From Cohnella xylanilytica (GTDB taxonomy: Bacteria > Bacillota > Bacilli > Paenibacillales > Paenibacillaceae), in NCBI RefSeq assembly GCF_014212175.1, contig NZ_JACJVR010000079.1, positions 62,001 through 126,000 of the forward strand: DNA of 64,000 nucleotides, in the 5' to 3' direction. Position numbers and translations under genes: made by a program. Within the stretch, counting starts at the first letter, position 1; the number at the start of each line of letters is the position of its first letter. The notes beneath the pieces were generated by a model. The model saw only the letters and a list, made by a program, of their open reading frames with translations. It ran no database searches and was not told where the DNA came from. This document shows, in pieces, positions 43,377 through 50,577 of this stretch.

Positions 43377-43592
43377 CCGATCGTCGGCGACGTCTTCCGG
43401 TTTGGGAGGCAGCGTCAGGTAGAAGACGTATTTGCTCTCTTCAACCACTCTGAGCTCGACATCCTCGGGAATCTCGTCGCCGAACGCTTCCTTGATCGCC
43501 TTCTTCGGCTCCGCCAGGAGTTGGCTCTTGAATGCGGGTTCCGCCCAAGCCTTCTTCATCACCTGTACCTTCAAAGAATCCAAAGCTGTCAT
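43353..43592 (-). CDS. NHLP-leader peptide precursor 1, candidate ComX-like signal
   Basis: The 79-aa product starts at ATG 43592, set by AGAAGGG nine bases upstream; the in-frame ATG at 43601 abuts that site. Residues about 5-60 match the NHLP leader (nitrile-hydratase alpha-like): K-K-A-W-A-E-P-A-F, then L-L-A-E-P, a G-x-x-I-P-E region and V-E-L-R-V-V-E, ending L-P-P-K-P-E-D. The last ~14 residues are polar and end N-R-N-F-V-W. It lies downstream of the isoprenoid-enzyme gene on the same strand, as comX follows comQ. NHLP leaders belong to modified-peptide precursors; prenylation of the terminal Trp is my inference. Confidence 0.85.
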   Translation of the reverse strand: MTALDSLKVQVMKKAWAEPAFKSQLLAEPKKAIKEAFGDEIPEDVELRVVEESKYVFYLTLPPKPEDVADDRSNRNFVW

Positions 43593-43664
43593 GAGTCTCA
43601 TCCCTTCTATTAGGTGGTTGAATTACAATTAGATCATACCATACCATTTCCTAAAAATCTCTCA

Positions 43665-44615
43665 CTATTTTTCTTTTTTAGACAAAATATAGGATAAGCC
43701 GCCTCCAAGCGCCAGCCGGACGACCGTCTCCTCCGCCTCTTCGGCGTCCCGGCGCAATCCTTCGTAGATTTTGTCGCAGAAAATCAGAAGAACGCCGGGC
43801 ACGCCTTCAAGCTCCCGCAGCCGTTCCCCGTACGTCCGGACGATGCCGGCCAGCTCTCCGACCGCGTCCGCCTGATAGACGGCCCGCTTCACGGCGCGCT
43901 CGTCCAGGGGCTGCCCCTCCGGCCAGGCCAGCTTCTCGCGGGCGAGCGTCAGGAACGCGTTGCGGTTCTCGTCCGCCAGATCCTCGCGCCAATCGGCCCA
44001 GTCGTCCGACAGCTGAAGCGTCGCCAGCACGAGGTCGAGAGCCTCCTCCAGGACGGGCAGGCGATCCTCCCGGCCGGCCATCGACAACATTCCCGCGGCG
44101 CACAGCTTCACCAAGGCGGACTTGCCGGCCAGTCCCGACGGATCGCGGGGATCGGCCGGGCTCGCCCCTTCCCGGGAGACCGCCGTGGCCCACGCCGCCA
44201 GATATTCGCGGTAATAAGGCCAGAGAGGCGCTTCGGTACCGAACCGGCGGCCGTAATACCGCTGGAACGAATCCTGAAGCCATTGGCCGAGAACGAGCGC
44301 CTCCGTCACCTTCGCCCGGCCCAAGCGATCCCCTTCGTCCATGACGTCGTCCAGGAGGAAGAACTGCAGCATCGCGAACACGTTCCCGACGGCGAGGTCC
44401 TTGCACAAGCCTTCGTCCGCCGAAGCGGACTCCTTCAGCCAGAACGGCAGAAGGAACGTGATCAGATTCGTGCCCGCGTTCGCCCGCAGAGGGTTCGCGG
44501 CCTCGAGCAGCGCCTGCCCCTTCTCGTCGAACGGAGCCGGGAATCGGCCGATCTCCTCCGCCGCCTCGGCGAAGACGGCCTCGATCTCCTTCGCGTAAGC
44601 TTCCGTCAAGTTCAT
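43665..44615 (-). CDS. ComQ-like class I isoprenoid synthase-fold enzyme
   Basis: This 316-aa protein starts at ATG 44615 with GGGAGG eight bases upstream. It is all-helical with two Asp-rich motifs in the right places: D-D-V-M-D (residues 89-93, the DDxxD metal site) and Q-L-S-D-D-W-A-D (201-208) followed by R-E-D. These are the diphosphate-binding hallmarks of trans-prenyl synthases and of ComQ, which prenylates the ComX Trp. It is followed by the 79-aa peptide gene. It could instead be a terpene synthase or polyprenyl synthase, but no other isoprenoid gene is near. Confidence 0.8.
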   Translation of the reverse strand: MNLTEAYAKEIEAVFAEAAEEIGRFPAPFDEKGQALLEAANPLRANAGTNLITFLLPFWLKESASADEGLCKDLAVGNVFAMLQFFLLDDVMDEGDRLGRAKVTEALVLGQWLQDSFQRYYGRRFGTEAPLWPYYREYLAAWATAVSREGASPADPRDPSGLAGKSALVKLCAAGMLSMAGREDRLPVLEEALDLVLATLQLSDDWADWREDLADENRNAFLTLAREKLAWPEGQPLDERAVKRAVYQADAVGELAGIVRTYGERLRELEGVPGVLLIFCDKIYEGLRRDAEEAEETVVRLALGGGLSYILSKKEK

Positions 44616-44650
44616 GGGCGAATCCTCCCGCATCTTGTCTTATTAGCTCT

Positions 44651-44688
44651 ATTATAACGGGAAATGCTAGAGTTGGAAGGATCATCCT
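44651..44688 (-). promoter_or_regulatory. Promoter of the ComQ-like gene with palindrome near -40
   Basis: A minus-strand TATAAT (44656-44651) lacks a good -35. The palindrome AGGAT-C-ATCCT (44678-44688) is centred about 27 bp upstream of it, near -39. The geometry suggests a regulator site. Confidence 0.5.
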
Positions 44689-44721
44689 AACCATGAATGC
44701 AGGGGGGCCGTCTCCGTCTCC

Positions 44722-44762
44722 AAATAATAAAAGGCCGAGCGGATTCGCATCCGTTCAGCCTT
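44722..44762 (-). terminator. Intrinsic terminator of xpt-pbuX
   Basis: AAGGCCGAGCGGAT pairs (with small mismatches) with ATCCGTTCAGCCTT across TCGC. On the minus strand it is followed by TTTTATTATTT. Confidence 0.8.
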
Positions 44763-44813
44763 AGCCGGTTCCATGTCATCCTATAATCGATAGCCCGATA
44801 GCCGTCCTTCAGC

Positions 44814-46097
44814 TCAGCCTTCCGAGCCAGGCGCGGCCCGTCCCTTCCCCGACTGGAGCAGGTTCAGCAGAATCGCGGTCAGCGACCCGGTGACGATGCC
44901 GTTCTGGAGCAGCATCTTGGCGAAGTCGGGCAGCCGGTCGAACATGCCGGGCAGCACGGCCGAACCGAGACCGACGGCGATGGACGACGCGACGATCAGC
45001 ATATTGCCGTCCTTGCGCAGGTCGACTTCGGACAGGATCGAGATGCCCGAAGAAGCGACGGAGCCGAACATGACGATCATCGCCCCGCCCAGCACGGCGT
45101 TCGGAATGACCGTCGTGACCGCCGCGAGCTTCGGCAGCAGGCCCAGGATGACCATGATGCCGCCCGCGGCGAAGATGACGTCCCTGGACTTCACCCGGGT
45201 CAGCGAGATCAAGCCGACGTTCTGCGAGAAGGCCGTGTACGGGAACGCGTTGAAAATCCCGCCCAGCATAATCGCGAGTCCTTCCGAGCGCAAGCCGTTC
45301 ACGATCTGCCTGGACTCGACTTGCTGGTCCGTCGCCTTGCCGACCGCGAGGTACACGCCGGTCGATTCGACCATGCTGACGATGTTGACGATGATCATCG
45401 TGACGACCGCCGTCACGGCGAACTGGGGCGCCCCGAAGTAGAACGGCTGCGCGACGCTCACCCACTTCGCCTCGCCGACCGACGAGAAGTCCACGATTCC
45501 CATCGCGTAGCCGGCGACCGTGCCGGCCGCGAGGCCGATCAATACGGAGATGGAGCGCAGGAACCCCTTGCCCAGCCGGTTCACGATCAGAATGACGACG
45601 AACGTGCCGAACGCGAGCAGCAGGTTGCGGGGCTCGCCGAAGTCGGCGCTGCCCTGGCCGCCCGCCGCGTTGTTCATCGCGACCGGAATGAGCGACAGCC
45701 CGATGACCGTCACGACCGAGCCGGTCACGATCTTCGGGAAGAACCGCAGCAGCCTGCCGTACAGCGGAGCCGCCAGAACGACGAACAGCCCGGACAGAAT
45801 AATCGCCCCGTACGCGGTCGCCAGATTCGAGCTGGACGCGATCGCGATAATCGAGCCGACCGCCGTGAACGTGCAGCCGAGCACGACGGGCAGCCGGCTG
45901 CCCAGATACTTCGTGCCCAGCACCTGCAGCAGGGTGGCCAGACCGCAAGTGAACAGATCGGCCGCGATCAGATACGCCATCTGCGCGGCGTTCAGCTTCA
46001 GCGCCCCGCCGACGATAAGCGGCACGACGACGGCCCCCGCGTACATCGCCAGCACGTGCTGCAATCCTAACGCTGCGACTCTTGGTTTGCTCAGCAT
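44814..46097 (-). CDS. pbuX: Xanthine permease
   Basis: This 427-aa nucleobase-cation symporter-2 (NAT) protein has 12-14 TM segments. The NAT signature Q-N-V-G-L-I-S-L-T-R-V (about residues 268-278) and E-S-T-G-V-Y (about 214-219) fit xanthine/purine transporters. It follows xpt by 4 bp on a transcript led by a guanine riboswitch, the same arrangement as Bacillus subtilis xpt-pbuX, which fixes the assignment. Confidence 0.9.
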   Translation of the reverse strand: MLSKPRVAALGLQHVLAMYAGAVVVPLIVGGALKLNAAQMAYLIAADLFTCGLATLLQVLGTKYLGSRLPVVLGCTFTAVGSIIAIASSSNLATAYGAIILSGLFVVLAAPLYGRLLRFFPKIVTGSVVTVIGLSLIPVAMNNAAGGQGSADFGEPRNLLLAFGTFVVILIVNRLGKGFLRSISVLIGLAAGTVAGYAMGIVDFSSVGEAKWVSVAQPFYFGAPQFAVTAVVTMIIVNIVSMVESTGVYLAVGKATDQQVESRQIVNGLRSEGLAIMLGGIFNAFPYTAFSQNVGLISLTRVKSRDVIFAAGGIMVILGLLPKLAAVTTVIPNAVLGGAMIVMFGSVASSGISILSEVDLRKDGNMLIVASSIAVGLGSAVLPGMFDRLPDFAKMLLQNGIVTGSLTAILLNLLQSGKGRAAPGSEG

Positions 46098-46101
46098 CTT
46101 T

Positions 46102-46710
46102 TTACACCGGCTCCTTGATTCGTGGATTGGAACTCCCGTTGTCCGCGAAGCGGACGTCGCCGGGCGACATCGAGACGATCCGGGCCAGGGAATGAACCCG
46201 TACGCCCTTCTCCTCCAGCAGCCCGCGTCCTTCCTGGAAGCTCTTCTCGATGACGCATCCGACGCCCGCGAGCTCCGCTCCGGCTTCCCGCACGATGTCG
46301 ACCAGCCCGACCAGCGCCGCGCCCGTGGCGAGGAAGTCGTCCACGATCAACACTTTATCGCTTGGTCCTAAGTATTGCTGCGCGACGCACACTTGATACT
46401 CCTCGCCTCTGGTGAACGAACGGACGGGGGCGGAATATACCTTGTCCGCAAGCGTGACCGCCTTCTTCTTCTTCGCGTAGACGAACGGCACGCCCAGGGC
46501 GATGCCCGTCGCCATCGCGAATTGGATGCCGCTGGCCTCGATCGTCAGCACCTTCGTCACGGGCTTGTCCGCGAAGATCCGCGCGAACTCCCGTCCGATC
46601 TCCAGCGCGAGAGCCGTATCCACCTGATGGTTGAGGAAGGAGTCGACCTTCAGCACCGTATCCGACAGAATGCGGCCCTCCCGGCGTATGCGTTCTTGCA
46701 GAATTTCCAT
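46102..46710 (-). CDS. xpt: Xanthine phosphoribosyltransferase
   Basis: The 202-aa type I phosphoribosyltransferase has its PRPP loop as V-L-I-V-D-D-F-L-A-T-G-A-A (about residues 121-133). The N-terminal M-E-I-L-Q-E-R-I and I-E-A-S-G-I-Q-F motif are typical Xpt. It converts xanthine to XMP. ATG 46710 is ten bases from GGGAGC; GTG 46716 is an alternative. Expression should be off when guanine is high, via the upstream riboswitch. Confidence 0.95.
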   Translation of the reverse strand: MEILQERIRREGRILSDTVLKVDSFLNHQVDTALALEIGREFARIFADKPVTKVLTIEASGIQFAMATGIALGVPFVYAKKKKAVTLADKVYSAPVRSFTRGEEYQVCVAQQYLGPSDKVLIVDDFLATGAALVGLVDIVREAGAELAGVGCVIEKSFQEGRGLLEEKGVRVHSLARIVSMSPGDVRFADNGSSNPRIKEPV

Positions 46711-46748
46711 TTTCACTACCGCTCCCTATCTCATCATGGATCGAAAAT

Positions 46749-46784
46749 AAAAAAACGAACCTCCCTTGAGCCGCGTTCCTCAAG
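46749..46784 (-). terminator. Expression-platform terminator of the guanine riboswitch
   Basis: On the minus strand the inverted repeat CTTGAG / CTCAAG (46784-46765) is followed within ten bases by TTTTTTT (46755-46749), just before the xpt ribosome binding site. This fits premature termination control. Confidence 0.6.
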
Positions 46785-46903
46785 TGAAGCTCGTCCCTTC
46801 CGCCGCGCATTCTTGGCGAATGCGCATGGGGAACCGCATCGAATCGGCTATCGCGAATCGCGGGCGCGGATTCTCGGCTGCGGATTCTCGGATGCGTTCG
46901 CTC

Positions 46904-46978
46904 TCACTCATAGTCGGATAATTGCGTTGGTTATCCGGTAGAAACTTCTTGGGCCATATCCCCAAAATTATATGAGTC
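46904..46978 (-). promoter_or_regulatory. Guanine riboswitch aptamer
   Basis: The minus strand carries the purine aptamer core. P1 is formed by GACTCATA and TATGAGTG. J1/2 with GGATATGGC, AGTTTCTACC in L2/J2-3 and CCGACTATG in J3/1 follow. The base at the specificity position is C (GACTAT), which selects guanine rather than adenine. It lies about 200 nt upstream of xpt. Confidence 0.95.
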
Positions 46979-47112
46979 GTCCTGAATGATTCCTAGTAAT
47001 CGTACACAGCCTGTCCCGGCGTTTCAAGAGGAAAATTCTATGGCCGGAATTCCTCGCCGTCCGGCGATCCTAGATCCGGACGACTAGATGGACGTAGAAA
47101 TTTACAACATTT

Positions 47113-47139
47113 ACAGGAGATTGGCGAACGTTGTCGAAT
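47113..47139 (+). promoter_or_regulatory. Shared upstream element of the peptide-module kinases, copy 2
   Basis: ACAGGAGATTG (47113-47123), 7 bp, TTGTCGAAT (47131-47139). TTGTCGAA is a perfect Spo0A-box core. It lies about 36 bp before the kinase ATG. Confidence 0.75.
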
Positions 47140-47174
47140 GTATAAGGTTGACCCTTTTTGACCTGAGGTGAACG

Positions 47175-49091
47175 ATGAAGCCGGTACGCTTGCTTCTGCT
47201 CATATCCCTGGCATGCGCCGGGTTGTGCTCGCTCCTGACCCTGTGGCCGGGCTTCCGCGTCTATGCCGACGCGGGCGATAAAACCTTGAAGAACTGGCAG
47301 GTGATGTGGATCGGCCCGAAGGAGGCCGCGCTCGCATCCCCTCCGGCGGAGGGTAGCTGGCTGACCAGTACCCCGGAGCGTCCACTGACGGCGATTCCGG
47401 AAGGATCCGCCGGCATGTGGGTCCATCTCGTCGTGCCTCCGACGTCCGGGTGGCAGATTCCGGGGTTGCTCGCGGACCGCCTGTACGGGCTCGACATCGC
47501 GGTCTACGAAGGGACCCGCCTTCTGTACGAGTCGAAGCGCGACTTCATGTTCGAGCGCAACAAGCTGCTCCTGCCCCTGGATTCGAGCGAGGAACCGGCC
47601 GATCTGTACATCCGCATTCTGTCGGTGAAGCAGGCCGGGCCGGCCGAGGCGATCCGGATCGGGGAATACGAGCCGTTGTCCCAGCGCTTCGTACGCGAGG
47701 GCTTGCCGGACTTCCTGTTCGGGACGGCCATCGCGTTCCTCGGCCTGATCATGTCGGTATGCTCCGGCTATCTGAACCGGCGCCAGCGCGGCTCGTGGGT
47801 ATCGCTCTGCCTGATCGCCCTCTCGACGGGCATTCTGATCGCCGCCTATTCGCAGCCGCCTTATCTGTATTTCGAGGAGTACGGGAATCTGTTCCTGTTC
47901 CTCTTCGACCTGTCTCTCGTCGTTCTGTTCCCGGCGCTGAACGCTTACGTGGGCCGGGTGTTCGACGGGAGATTCCCGCTGTACGTCAAGTTCTCGAAGC
48001 TGCAGGCCGGTTATTCGGCGTTCTGCCTGCCGGTCATCGCCTGGCATTATACGACCGGGGAACGGAACTTCGCGCTCTACGACTTCTTCACCAATACGGT
48101 GCTGGGCCCGCTGGTTCTGCTCCAGATGCTTCTGATCGTCGTGCTCGCGGTCGTCTATGCCGTCAGGGGCAGCAAGGATTCGCTTATTCTGACGGCCGGC
48201 ATCTTCTCGCTGGCGCTGTCGGGGGCGCTCGACCTGACCTTCTTCTACCTCAGCGAGGAACGGTACGTGCTGATCCTGTGGAAGATCGGCGTCGCCCTGA
48301 TGATTTTCTCTCTCGTGATCATCCTGGCGAGACGAATCTCCGCCGACTATTCGAAGCTGGTGAGCCACTCGAGGGAGCTGGAGATGTACAACCATCGGCT
48401 GCAGCGAACGGAGAAAATGAAGATTATAAGCGACCTGGCCGCGTCCGTCGCCCATGAAGTCCGCAACCCGCTCCAGGTGACCCGCGGCTTCCTGCAGCTG
48501 CTCGCCCAGAAGTCGGACAGCGCCAACGAGCGCTATTACCATATGGCGATCAACGAGCTGGACCGGGCGTCGACGATCATTACCGACTTCCTGACCTTCG
48601 CCAAGCCGGAGCTGGACACGGTCGAACGGATCAACCTGTCCGAAGAGATGAACCAGGTCGTGACGATCATCCATCCGCTCGCGGCCATGCACGGCGGAGA
48701 CCTCCATATCGAGATCGAAGAGAACCTCTATATCGAGGGCAACGCCTCCAAGTTCAAGCAGGCGGTCATTAATATTCTGAAAAACAGCATCGAAGCCTTG
48801 CCTCCGGACGGAAGAATCGAGATCGAAGCTTATGCCGGGGAACGGGAAGTCACGATCCGAATCGCGGATAACGGGGAGGGGATGGAGGAGGAGCAGCTCG
48901 CCAGGCTCGGGGAGCCCTTCTTCTCGACGAAGACGAAGGGAACCGGGCTCGGCTTGATGGTTACGTTCCGGATCATCGAGGCGATGAAGGGAACCTTGGA
49001 GTTCCGGAGCGAGGTGGGCAAGGGAACCGAAGCGATCGTTCGGTTCCCTCTCGCGGAAGAGAACTTAGTTCCAGACCGAATTCGTGCTTGA
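47175..49091 (+). CDS. Sensor histidine kinase 2, paralogue of kinase 1
   Basis: This 638-aa protein is collinear with the kinase at 41448 over its whole length: signal peptide, extracytoplasmic beta domain sharing P-P-T-S-G-W-Q and G-L-L-x-D-R-L-Y-G-L-D, seven to eight TM segments, and HisKA with V-A-H-E-V-R-N-P-L (His427) plus HATPase. By eye about half the residues are identical, more in the kinase core and fewer in the sensor domain. It overlaps the convergent second peptide gene by 27 bp. It presumably responds to that peptide. Confidence 0.9.
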   Translation: MKPVRLLLLISLACAGLCSLLTLWPGFRVYADAGDKTLKNWQVMWIGPKEAALASPPAEGSWLTSTPERPLTAIPEGSAGMWVHLVVPPTSGWQIPGLLADRLYGLDIAVYEGTRLLYESKRDFMFERNKLLLPLDSSEEPADLYIRILSVKQAGPAEAIRIGEYEPLSQRFVREGLPDFLFGTAIAFLGLIMSVCSGYLNRRQRGSWVSLCLIALSTGILIAAYSQPPYLYFEEYGNLFLFLFDLSLVVLFPALNAYVGRVFDGRFPLYVKFSKLQAGYSAFCLPVIAWHYTTGERNFALYDFFTNTVLGPLVLLQMLLIVVLAVVYAVRGSKDSLILTAGIFSLALSGALDLTFFYLSEERYVLILWKIGVALMIFSLVIILARRISADYSKLVSHSRELEMYNHRLQRTEKMKIISDLAASVAHEVRNPLQVTRGFLQLLAQKSDSANERYYHMAINELDRASTIITDFLTFAKPELDTVERINLSEEMNQVVTIIHPLAAMHGGDLHIEIEENLYIEGNASKFKQAVINILKNSIEALPPDGRIEIEAYAGEREVTIRIADNGEGMEEEQLARLGEPFFSTKTKGTGLGLMVTFRIIEAMKGTLEFRSEVGKGTEAIVRFPLAEENLVPDRIRA

Positions 49092-49310
49092 CTTGGCGTT
49101 GGCCGCGTCTTCCGGGTTCGGCGGCACGACGAGGTACAGATTGTCGGGCGTCTCCTCGACCGCCGTAACGGCGATGCCGGAGGGGACGTCGATGCCGAGC
49201 TCCGACTTGATGGCGCTCTTCGGATCCGCCAAGAGCGCTTCCTTGAACGCCGGGTCGCTCCAGGCCTTCTTGATCAGTTGCAGCTTCAAGCTCTCCAAAT
49301 CCAGCGACAT
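49065..49310 (-). CDS. NHLP-leader peptide precursor 2, candidate ComX-like signal
   Basis: The 81-aa product starts at ATG 49310 (GTG 49316 is in frame). The leader matches peptide 1: L-K-L-Q-L-I-K-K-A-W-S-D-P-A-F, L-L-A-D-P, A-V-E-E-T-P and V-V-P-P-N-P-E-D. The tail ends S-S-T-N-S-V-W-N, so the S-x-x-N-x-V-W core is shared with peptide 1, with Trp penultimate instead of last. No second isoprenoid enzyme is adjacent, so the one at 43665 would have to serve both. An 8-codon ORF ends two bases before this start. Confidence 0.85.
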   Translation of the reverse strand: MSLDLESLKLQLIKKAWSDPAFKEALLADPKSAIKSELGIDVPSGIAVTAVEETPDNLYLVVPPNPEDAANAKSSTNSVWN

Positions 49311-49312
49311 GC

Positions 49313-49339
49313 TCACACAACCTTTCCAATGATTGACAT
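49313..49339 (-). CDS. Possible 8-aa leader ORF upstream of peptide 2
   Basis: ATG 49339, five bases after GGGAGG (the best ribosome binding site in the region), reads M-S-I-I-G-K-V-V-stop. The stop falls two bases before the ATG of the peptide gene, which has a weaker site of its own. This arrangement fits translational coupling. It could also be chance. Confidence 0.35.
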   Translation of the reverse strand: MSIIGKVV

Positions 49340-49430
49340 TCTATCCTCCCTATCATAGCATGTACTAGTCCTTATAGACTACCTTTTTTTCTGCATGGTT
49401 CGACGCCATATTCGGACTTCCGGCATAGCA

Positions 49431-49463
49431 AACAGGCCGACGACGGATGTCGTTCGGCCTGTT
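49431..49463 (-). terminator. Terminator of the DUF4180 gene
   Basis: A long hairpin AACAGGCCGA(CGAC) / (GTCG)TTCGGCCTGTT with one bulge and a GGAT loop is followed by TTT on the minus strand. Confidence 0.6.
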
Positions 49464-49485
49464 CTCTCCCGTGCGCCTTCTCGAG

Positions 49486-49854
49486 TCAAGGAAGCCGGTG
49501 CAGCGCGTCCAATGCCGACTCCTCGTCCGGCAGGAAGAACGCGTTCTTGCCTTGATTGCTCTCGTATATGAAGTCCTTCAAGCTCTTGCTCCCATAGCCG
49601 CCGAAGTCGCCGACGATCGCGAGCTTCGTCTGGTAAGTGGCGAACTTCTGCAGAATCTCTCCGGCGAGCCGGGTACTCAGATCGAAGAAGGCTTCGGCGA
49701 CGTTGCTCTTCGGGATCAAGATCTTCTCGCAGCCCTCGTTATACTGAACGGATGCCAATAAATCCAGGGCGTCTTGGACGTCGCCGATGACGATCGAGTC
49801 GCTCTCGACGATCGCGACTTTGGAGCTTCCCCTCTGATCTACCTTGATTCTCAT
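49486..49854 (-). CDS. DUF4180-family protein
   Basis: The 122-aa protein starts at ATG 49854, seven bases after AAGGAGA; the ATG at 49860 lies too close. The pattern I-G-D-V-Q-D-A-L-D-L-L-A and F-F-D-L-S-T-R-L-A-G-E-I-L-Q-K-F, then K-L-A-I-V-G-D-F, matches DUF4180, a small alpha/beta protein of unknown function that often accompanies regulators. It has its own terminator. Confidence 0.8.
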   Translation of the reverse strand: MRIKVDQRGSSKVAIVESDSIVIGDVQDALDLLASVQYNEGCEKILIPKSNVAEAFFDLSTRLAGEILQKFATYQTKLAIVGDFGGYGSKSLKDFIYESNQGKNAFFLPDEESALDALHRLP

Positions 49855-49966
49855 GCTCATTCTCCTTCCGGGTCTTCAAGCCGACTCCGTCTGAAGGCGG
49901 ACTTCTCCATATTCTAACAGAATCCCCTCGGACTTCCGAGCCCGGCCCGGAACGATCCCGGCGGAA

Positions 49967-50509
49967 TCAGGCGCCGATTCCGAACGCCGTCTTCAAGCGG
50001 CCCAATTGCAGCTTGTGGTGACGATAATGCATCTCGACGAGCCGGAACCACTCCTGGGCATTCAGCGCCCCTAACCGGGGATGGGCGACCGCAAGGCTCA
50101 AGTCGGCTTCCCCCAAGCCCGGTTCGATCTCGTTCGCGAGCCGCAGAACCTCCAGCAAGCCTCGGGCCAGCTCCTCCTTCCCGGCCGGCTGCTCCGGCGT
50201 ATATTGGGGCGACGGGGGAACCCGGACCCGTTCGGGAGGGAAGCTTCCCAACGCCATAATCGCCTTCCCCGCCTCGGTCTTCTCCCCGCCCCGGACGACG
50301 CCGTCCTCGCCATCCGGATGAAGGCAGCGTCGAACGTTGCCCAGATGCATTCTCATAGCCGATTGGATCAAGTGCGCGTACATCTGGCCGATCGACCAGT
50401 CCTCCTCGTTCGGCTTGCGCAGAAGCTGCTCCGTCGTGAGGCCGTCCAGTTCGTTCAGGTAGAAGCGAACCGTCTCTTCGAATCGCGCGGCGATCTCCTT
50501 CGTATCCAT
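49967..50509 (-). CDS. DinB-family protein
   Basis: This 180-aa four-helix protein has W-S-I-G-Q-M-Y-A-H-L-I-Q-S (about residues 38-50) and a C-terminal W-F-R-L-V-E-M-H-Y-R-H-H (about 154-165). These give the three-His metal site of DinB/YfiT-like proteins, which include thiol-dependent transferases. The physiological reaction is unknown. It lies 68 bp after the YafY regulator on the same strand and may be co-transcribed. Confidence 0.8.
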   Translation of the reverse strand: MDTKEIAARFEETVRFYLNELDGLTTEQLLRKPNEEDWSIGQMYAHLIQSAMRMHLGNVRRCLHPDGEDGVVRGGEKTEAGKAIMALGSFPPERVRVPPSPQYTPEQPAGKEELARGLLEVLRLANEIEPGLGEADLSLAVAHPRLGALNAQEWFRLVEMHYRHHKLQLGRLKTAFGIGA

Positions 50510-50577
50510 GCCGTATCGTCTCCTTTATGTTCGCGGATATGACTCCACTATACGGCATCGCTCCTGACAGCTGTCTG

